Part shown: one piece after another, positions 14,512 to 19,046 of the stretch
Layout: every line of letters starts with the position of its first letter
How positions within the stretch are numbered: position 1 is the stretch's first letter
Made by a program: the position numbers and the translations under genes
Notes under the pieces: model-generated
The model's input: only the letters and a program-made list of their open reading frames with translations
Told to the model about the DNA's origin: nothing
The model's database searches: none
Source: Aquificota bacterium
Lineage (GTDB): Bacteria > Aquificota > Aquificia > Aquificales > QOAS01
DNA length: 19,046 nt
Direction of reading: 5' to 3'
Assembly: GCA_026987085.1 (NCBI GenBank)
Contig: JALSNH010000052.1
Location: forward strand, 1 to 19,046

Positions 14512-15629
14512 AAGCTTCCCTCCATTAACTTTTTAAAATCCTTAAAAAGGTAATAGCTGTCGTGTGGCCCCGGAGAAGCTTCGGGGTGATATTGAACGCT
14601 CATTATAGGGCGTTTCGAATGTTTCATACCTTCCAAGGTATTGTCCAAAAGGTTTATATGGGTAATTTCTACCTCTTTGGGTAGGGTATTTTCATCCACC
14701 GCAAAGTTGTGGTTTTGGGCGGTGATTTCCACTTTGCCCGTTATCAAGTTTTTAACCGGATGGTTTCCTCCATGGTGTCCAAATTTTAGCTTGTAGGTTT
14801 TTGCTCCCAAAGCGATACCTATAATCTGGTGTCCTAAACATATTCCCATAACCGGTAGGCGGCCAAAAAAGTGTTTTGCCGCTTTTATTCCATAAAGGAC
14901 ATTTTCCGGGTCGCCGGGTCCGTTGGAGAGAAAAATTCCGTCGGGCTTTAAAGCTTCTATCTCTTCAAAAGGTAAATTGGGAGGTAAAACCGCAACGCGG
15001 ACTCCTTCGGAGGTGAAACGGCGGAGAATATTATATTTGACACCAAAATCTATAACAGCTAAAAGGGGACGGTCGTTAAGTTTCTTTCTATAGCCTTTAA
15101 AGAGGTCCCAATCCGCTTCGTCCCAATAGTAGATATCGGTAGTTGCAACCTTAGAAATTAAATCCTGTTTCGAAATATCGGGAATATTTCTCGCTTTCTC
15201 TACCACACTTTTAGGATCTAAATCTTCCGTGGAGATAACTCCGCGTATAACTCCCCTTTCACGAATTTTTTTAACAAGGGCCCTGGTATCTATTCCCCAA
15301 ATACCTACAACTCCGTATTTTTTTAGATAGTTGTTTAAATCGCCCGAAGCTCTCCAGTTGGAGACTATAGGAGAGAGCTCTTTTATTACAAAACCGTTAA
15401 CTTGAACCTTATCGCTTTCAATATCTTCCCCATTAACCCCGTAATTACCTATTTCGGTGTAAGTCATTGTGACTATCTGTCCTTTGTAGGAAGGGTCGGT
15501 AAGAATTTCCTGATAACCGGTCATAGAGGTGTTGAAAACGACCTCTCCACCGGTTTCGCCTTCCGCTCCAAGAGAATATCCGAAAAAGACAGTTCCATCT
15601 TCGAGTCCTAAGATAGCAGGTTTGAACAT
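14508..15629 (-). CDS. carA: Carbamoyl-phosphate synthase small (glutaminase) subunit
   Basis: Glutamine amidotransferase subunit that hydrolyses glutamine and passes ammonia to CarB for carbamoyl phosphate, feeding pyrimidine and arginine synthesis. The 373-aa protein has the CarA-specific N-terminal domain (about 1-185) with GEVVFNTSMTGYQEILTDPSY (28-48), then a class I amidotransferase domain with SNGPGDP (235-241), the nucleophile C264 in GICLGHQ and the catalytic pair H348 and E350 in YHPEASPGPHD. All catalytic residues are present. carB is not in the window. It diverges from dut across 54 bp and its 3' end overlaps the GGDEF gene. Start ATG at 15629 has only a weak ribosome site. Confidence 0.97.
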   Translation of the reverse strand: MFKPAILGLEDGTVFFGYSLGAEGETGGEVVFNTSMTGYQEILTDPSYKGQIVTMTYTEIGNYGVNGEDIESDKVQVNGFVIKELSPIVSNWRASGDLNNYLKKYGVVGIWGIDTRALVKKIRERGVIRGVISTEDLDPKSVVEKARNIPDISKQDLISKVATTDIYYWDEADWDLFKGYRKKLNDRPLLAVIDFGVKYNILRRFTSEGVRVAVLPPNLPFEEIEALKPDGIFLSNGPGDPENVLYGIKAAKHFFGRLPVMGICLGHQIIGIALGAKTYKLKFGHHGGNHPVKNLITGKVEITAQNHNFAVDENTLPKEVEITHINLLDNTLEGMKHSKRPIMSVQYHPEASPGPHDSYYLFKDFKKLMEGSF

Positions 15630-15683
15630 TTCAAAAAGGTTAAATTCTAACTTTTGGAGGTCTTAATATAGAAAAAACCTTTT

Positions 15684-16112
15684 ATGGAGTTGAAAGTTAA
15701 AAAACTCCATCCGGAGGCCAAAATACCGGTCCGCAAAAGGGAAGGAGATGCAGGTTTAGACCTTTACTCGGTGGAGGATACCGTTTTACAACCCGGAGAG
15801 TGGAAAGCAATTCCCACCGGCGTAGCGGTTGAGATACCCGAAGGTTATGTGGGGATTATCAAAGACCGTAGTGGTTTGGCTTTAAAGTATGCCCTCCACT
15901 GTTTGGCCGGTGTTATAGATGAAAACTATAGAGGTGAAGTTAAAGTTGTTATTATCAACTTAGGGAAGGAAACCGTAAAACTCGAAAAGGGGTCGAGAAT
16001 AGCCCAACTACTTTTGGTTCCCTATTTAAAGGCGGAACCTATAGAGGTTGGGGATTTATCAGATACCGAAAGGGGAGAAGAGGGTTTCGGTTCAAGCGGT
16101 CTAAAAGACTAA
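15684..16112 (+). CDS. dut: Deoxyuridine 5'-triphosphate nucleotidohydrolase (trimeric dUTPase)
   Basis: Hydrolyses dUTP to dUMP and pyrophosphate, keeping uracil out of DNA and supplying dUMP for thymidylate synthesis. At 142 aa it is a standard homotrimeric dUTPase with all five motifs in order: DAGLDLY (22-28), DRSGLALK (61-68), GVIDENYRGE (76-85, with the catalytic D79), SRIAQLLLVP (104-113) and RGEEGFGSSG (130-139). Nothing suggests a dCTP deaminase. It is transcribed divergently from carA, and its final four bases overlap the end of convergent rsmH. No strong Shine-Dalgarno sequence is visible before ATG at 15684. Confidence 0.97.
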   Translation: MELKVKKLHPEAKIPVRKREGDAGLDLYSVEDTVLQPGEWKAIPTGVAVEIPEGYVGIIKDRSGLALKYALHCLAGVIDENYRGEVKVVIINLGKETVKLEKGSRIAQLLLVPYLKAEPIEVGDLSDTERGEEGFGSSGLKD

Positions 16113-16987
16113 ACCCTTTCCGCAACCCTCAATTTTGCACTTCTTGAGGGTGGGTTTTGTTTAATCTCCTCCTCCGAAGGGGTTATGGGTTTTTTAGTAA
16201 TAACCTTTAAAAGACCCTCCCTTTCAAAGTGCCTAAAGGTGTGTTTCACAATACGGTCCTCCAAAGAGTGGAAACTGATAACGGCTATCCTACCTTTGGA
16301 TTTTAGTATTTTTGGAATCTTTAAAAGGGCTTCTTTTAGATGTTCTAGTTCCCTGTTTACCTCTATACGGATAGCCTGAAAGGTTTTTGTTGCAGGGTGT
16401 ATTTTTTTATAAAAACCTTTCGGGATAGCCTCCTCAACTATACGGGCAAGCTCGGCGGTCGTTTCTATCGGCTTTTTTTTGCGGTATTTAATAATAGCCC
16501 GCGCTACGCGCGGGGCAAACCTTTCCTCTCCATACTCTTTAATGATGCGGATTAACTCCCTTTCAGAATAACGATTTACAACATCGTAAGCGGTAAGCTT
16601 TTGTTCGGGGTCCATTCTCATATCGAGTGGGGCATCTTCCCGAAAGGAAAAACCTCTCTCGGGGGTCTTTAGTTGGAGCATAGAAACTCCAAGGTCCATT
16701 AAAATTCCGTCCACCGCGTCTAAACCTTCCGCCTTTAAAACCTTGTCTATATCCTTATAATCGGCCTGGTAAAGGGAAAACCTTCCCTCAAAAGGTTTTA
16801 ACCTTTCCTCAGCCTTTTCGAGGGCAAAAGGGTCTTTATCTATCCCTATAAGGTAGATATTGGGATTTCTCTTTAAAAGCTCGTAGGAATGCCCTCCCAA
16901 ACCTATAGTGGCATCTACATAGACTTTTCCACCATTGGAGATGAGAGAAGATACCGTTTCCTCCAAAAGGACGGGAAAGTGTTCCAT
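16109..16987 (-). CDS. rsmH: 16S rRNA (cytosine1402-N4)-methyltransferase
   Basis: SAM-dependent enzyme (formerly MraW) that methylates N4 of C1402 in the 16S rRNA decoding centre. The 292-aa protein starts with the family sequence HFPVLLEETV. It shows the SAM-binding VDATIGLGGHS (24-34), MDLGVSMLQL (97-106, usually DLGVSSxQL), the diagnostic RGFSFREDAPLDMRMD (111-126), and near the C-terminus ISFHSLEDRIVK. In most bacteria rsmH heads the division and cell-wall (dcw) cluster; here it instead follows thiC at 53 bp on the same strand and none of ftsL, ftsI or mur genes is beside it. Its stop overlaps that of convergent dut. Confidence 0.96.
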   Translation of the reverse strand: MEHFPVLLEETVSSLISNGGKVYVDATIGLGGHSYELLKRNPNIYLIGIDKDPFALEKAEERLKPFEGRFSLYQADYKDIDKVLKAEGLDAVDGILMDLGVSMLQLKTPERGFSFREDAPLDMRMDPEQKLTAYDVVNRYSERELIRIIKEYGEERFAPRVARAIIKYRKKKPIETTAELARIVEEAIPKGFYKKIHPATKTFQAIRIEVNRELEHLKEALLKIPKILKSKGRIAVISFHSLEDRIVKHTFRHFEREGLLKVITKKPITPSEEEIKQNPPSRSAKLRVAERV

Positions 16988-17040
16988 CGCAAGGTCAAAA
17001 ATATAAGTCCGAAAAGGGGAAGGAAATTAAAAATCCAACT

Positions 17041-18447
17041 TTAGGGGGCAAGGAAATTACCGTCCAATAGAGGTTTCTCCTTATCATCTAAAACGGTAAA
17101 CTGCCCTTGGTCGTTGATAGAGAGCATTACATCTTGAGAAATTCTGTAGGCGCAAAACTGGGCTCCGCACATAGAACAGAATTTGGCCGATTTAAAACCT
17201 TCACCACCGTGGGCTTCATCGTGGTAGGCTCTTGCCGTTTCGGGGTCGAGGGCCAGTTCGAACTGCCTTTCCCATTCGAAATTAAAGCGGGCTTTCGACA
17301 TTTCAAGGTCCCAATCTCTAGCTCCCGGCCAATTTTTGGCAATATCGGCGGCGTGGGCGGCTATTTTGTAGGCTATAACGCCCTGTTTTACATCTTCAAC
17401 ATTGGGAAGTCCGAGGTGTTCTTTCGGTGTTACATAGCAGAGCATGGAAGCACCTTTCCAACCGGCCAAGGCTCCGCCTATTGCACTGCCTATATGGTCG
17501 TATCCGGGAGCTACATCTAAAACGAGGGGACCCAATACGTAGAAGGGTGCTTCGTGGCACCAAATTTGTTGGATTTTCATATTGAACTCAACCTCATTTA
17601 AGGGAACGTGGCCGGGACCTTCTACCATAACCTGAACGTCGTGCCTCCAAGCCTTCTCGGTTAGTTCACCGAGGACTTTAAGTTCCGCCAGCTGGGCTTC
17701 ATCGGTGGCATCTTCAATACAACCGGGTCTTAGAGCGTCTCCAAGAGAGAAGGAAACATCGTATTTTTTGAAAATTTCGCAGATCTTGTCGAAGTTGGTA
17801 TAGAGGGGATTTTCCTTACCGTGTTCTACCATCCACTGCGCCATGATGGAGCCGCCTCTGGAAACTATACCCATAACCCTGTGGTTGATAAGGGGTAGGT
17901 GTTCTCTCAATATTCCGGCGTGAATGGTCATGTAGGAAACGCCCTCTTTAGCCTGCTCCTCTATAACGTCCAAAATGAGCTCTTCGGTCATATCCTTTAT
18001 GGAACCGGCAACTTTTAAAGCTTCGTAGATAGGAACGGTTCCGACGGGAACGGTGGAAACTTCCAAAATAGCCTTACGGGTTTCTTTAATGGCGTCTCCG
18101 GTAGAGAGGTCCATCAATGTATCGGCACCGTATTTAATGGCAACCTTTGCCTTTTCCACCTCGGTAGGTATATCGGAAGCCAGAGAGGAGTTTCCTATAT
18201 TGGCGTTTACTTTTACCTTTGCATTTCTACCTATAGCCATAGGTTCGAGGTGGGTATGGTTTATGTTGGCGGGAATTATCATTCTTCCCATCGCAACTTC
18301 CCGCCTTACAAATTCGGGATGGAGCCCTTCCCTTTGGGCTACATATTTCATTTCTTCGGTAATAATTCCTTGACGGGCTAAGTGCATTTGGGTTTTATTC
18401 CGAAATCTCTTTCTACCCTCTACCCAAGGTCTTCTATCTACAGTCAT
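17041..18447 (-). CDS. thiC: Phosphomethylpyrimidine synthase (HMP-P synthase)
   Basis: Radical-SAM enzyme that rearranges 5-aminoimidazole ribotide into hydroxymethylpyrimidine phosphate, the pyrimidine branch of thiamin synthesis. At 468 aa it is the shorter form common in anaerobes and archaea, lacking the extra N-terminal domain of E. coli-type ThiC. Conserved blocks include PANINHTHLEPMAIG (about 60-74), VKVNANIGNSS, the GDALRPGC region, and MVEGPGHVP. The C-terminal [4Fe-4S] cluster motif reads CSMCGAQFC, CX2CX4C (C424, C427 and C432), as expected for ThiC. AGGAGG upstream fixes ATG at 18447. The leader is 114 bp to the divergent polymerase gene and has no TPP-riboswitch core that I can recognise. 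thi4 provides the thiazole half. Confidence 0.97.
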   Translation of the reverse strand: MTVDRRPWVEGRKRFRNKTQMHLARQGIITEEMKYVAQREGLHPEFVRREVAMGRMIIPANINHTHLEPMAIGRNAKVKVNANIGNSSLASDIPTEVEKAKVAIKYGADTLMDLSTGDAIKETRKAILEVSTVPVGTVPIYEALKVAGSIKDMTEELILDVIEEQAKEGVSYMTIHAGILREHLPLINHRVMGIVSRGGSIMAQWMVEHGKENPLYTNFDKICEIFKKYDVSFSLGDALRPGCIEDATDEAQLAELKVLGELTEKAWRHDVQVMVEGPGHVPLNEVEFNMKIQQIWCHEAPFYVLGPLVLDVAPGYDHIGSAIGGALAGWKGASMLCYVTPKEHLGLPNVEDVKQGVIAYKIAAHAADIAKNWPGARDWDLEMSKARFNFEWERQFELALDPETARAYHDEAHGGEGFKSAKFCSMCGAQFCAYRISQDVMLSINDQGQFTVLDDKEKPLLDGNFLAP

Positions 18448-18454
18448 AACGGAA

Positions 18455-18460
18455 CCTCCT
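18455..18460 (-). promoter_or_regulatory. Shine-Dalgarno site of thiC
   Basis: AGGAGG on the minus strand lies seven bases before the ATG at 18447, a near-ideal ribosome-binding site. Confidence 0.85.
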
Positions 18461-18561
18461 AAAGGTCTTGCTTTTTATATTAGGGTTCCTTTTTAGGGTC
18501 TTTTAATTGAATTAATCACACAAACAAAGTAGGTTGAAAAGAAACTAAATTCCAACTTTAA

Positions 18562-19046
18562 ATGGAGCGAAATAAAAAGCTTGCCCAAATCTTTGAAAAA
18601 ATGGCCGATATTCTCGAGTTTTTGGGAGATAACCCTTTCCGTATAAGAACCTACCGAAGGGTCGCAAAAATTTTAGAGAATCTTCCTATGGATATAGGAG
18701 AAGCAATAGAAAGTGGATACATCTATAAGATAAAAGGAGTAGGTGGTTCTACCCTTTCCAAAATTGAGGAGTTTTTAAAAACCGGAACTATCCAAAAATA
18801 TGAGGAACTTCGTAAGAAGGTACCCGAAGAACTTTTGGAGCTTATGGAAATTCCGGGGGTAGGTCCAAAAACTCTAAAAGTGGCTTACGAAAAATTGGGA
18901 GTCCGCACAAAGGAGGATTTTTTTAGAGTCCTCAAAGATGGGTCGTTGGCAAAACTTCCCGGTTTTGGTCCTAAAAAGGTTGAAAAAATCCTAAAAGGGA
19001 TAGAGCTTTGGCAAAAGGCCCAAGAGAGGATAGCCTTAGTGGTGGC
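18562..19046 (+). CDS. polX: Family X DNA polymerase (PolX), N-terminal part; cut by window edge
   Basis: I translated this from ATG at 18562; 161 codons are visible and the frame is open to the window edge. It matches the N-terminal region of bacterial/archaeal PolX (DNA polymerase beta-like), repair enzymes with a C-terminal PHP 3'-5' exonuclease domain. The 8-kDa-like domain is seen in IFEKMADILEFLGDNPFRIRTYRR (about 11-34), followed by helix-hairpin-helix elements: KIKGVGGSTLSKI (about 57-69), MEIPGVGPKTLKVAYEKLG (about 95-113) and KLPGFGPKKVEKILKGI (about 132-148). The palm and PHP domains lie outside the window, so their integrity is unknown. It is divergent from thiC. No Shine-Dalgarno sequence is clear upstream. 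Confidence 0.88.
   Translation, partial: MERNKKLAQIFEKMADILEFLGDNPFRIRTYRRVAKILENLPMDIGEAIESGYIYKIKGVGGSTLSKIEEFLKTGTIQKYEELRKKVPEELLELMEIPGVGPKTLKVAYEKLGVRTKEDFFRVLKDGSLAKLPGFGPKKVEKILKGIELWQKAQERIALVV

Noticed and set aside
17107..17520. A 137-codon plus-strand open frame inside thiC
   Set aside because: It is antisense to the conserved C-terminal half of ThiC, including the cluster cysteines, and its translation looks like a shadow.

Overview
This window looks like ordinary chromosome from a thermophilic, anaerobic, Gram-negative bacterium living in a sulfidic habitat. The best guess is a deep-branching Aquificota (Desulfurobacteriaceae-like) genome, but this is inference from gene content and style. 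The reasons are: very tight gene packing, AT-rich and Lys/Glu-rich proteins, an LpxD (lipid A, so an outer membrane), a short anaerobic-type ThiC, and a Thi4 carrying the histidine variant associated with direct use of sulfide. I see no tRNA, rRNA, CRISPR array, phage genes or complete insertion sequence.

Layout. 1-1685 (minus strand): folK followed by a PLP-dependent ornithine/lysine-type decarboxylase that runs off the left edge. 1788-4203 (plus): phoH and a PgpH-type membrane HD phosphodiesterase, overlapping each other. 4190-5626 (minus): a DksA/TraR-type zinc finger protein and a soluble PAS histidine kinase. 5642-6298 (plus): a phosphoglycolate-phosphatase-like HAD enzyme, only 15 bp from the divergent kinase start. 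6392-9458 (minus): thi4, a TauE/SafE permease and ribBA, with a 256-bp gap between thi4 and the permease that holds two related hairpin-bearing repeats. 9549-14511 (plus): a probable operon of rsmA, a TetR regulator, a divergent recO-like gene, lpxD, truA and a membrane GGDEF protein. 14508-15629 (minus): carA. 15684-16112 (plus): dut. 16109-18447 (minus): thiC and rsmH. 18562-19046 (plus): the start of a family X DNA polymerase, cut by the right edge.

Themes. Cofactor synthesis is well represented: both branches of thiamin synthesis (thiC for the pyrimidine, thi4 for the thiazole), riboflavin (ribBA) and folate (folK). Other genes serve rRNA and tRNA modification (rsmA, rsmH, truA), nucleotide metabolism (carA, dut), the envelope (lpxD), DNA repair (recO-like, polX) and second-messenger signalling (a c-di-AMP-type phosphodiesterase and a c-di-GMP-type cyclase). 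No TPP riboswitch is visible before thiC or thi4.

I did not find a clearly new multi-gene system. The most unusual points are the tandem repeats at 8488-8660, which resemble right ends (omega-RNA tails) of IS200/IS605 TnpB elements without any tnpB; a symmetric four-cysteine motif in the extracytoplasmic sensor of the GGDEF protein; the histidine-type Thi4; a PgpH lacking its usual extracellular domain; and stop codons of convergent genes that overlap at three junctions.
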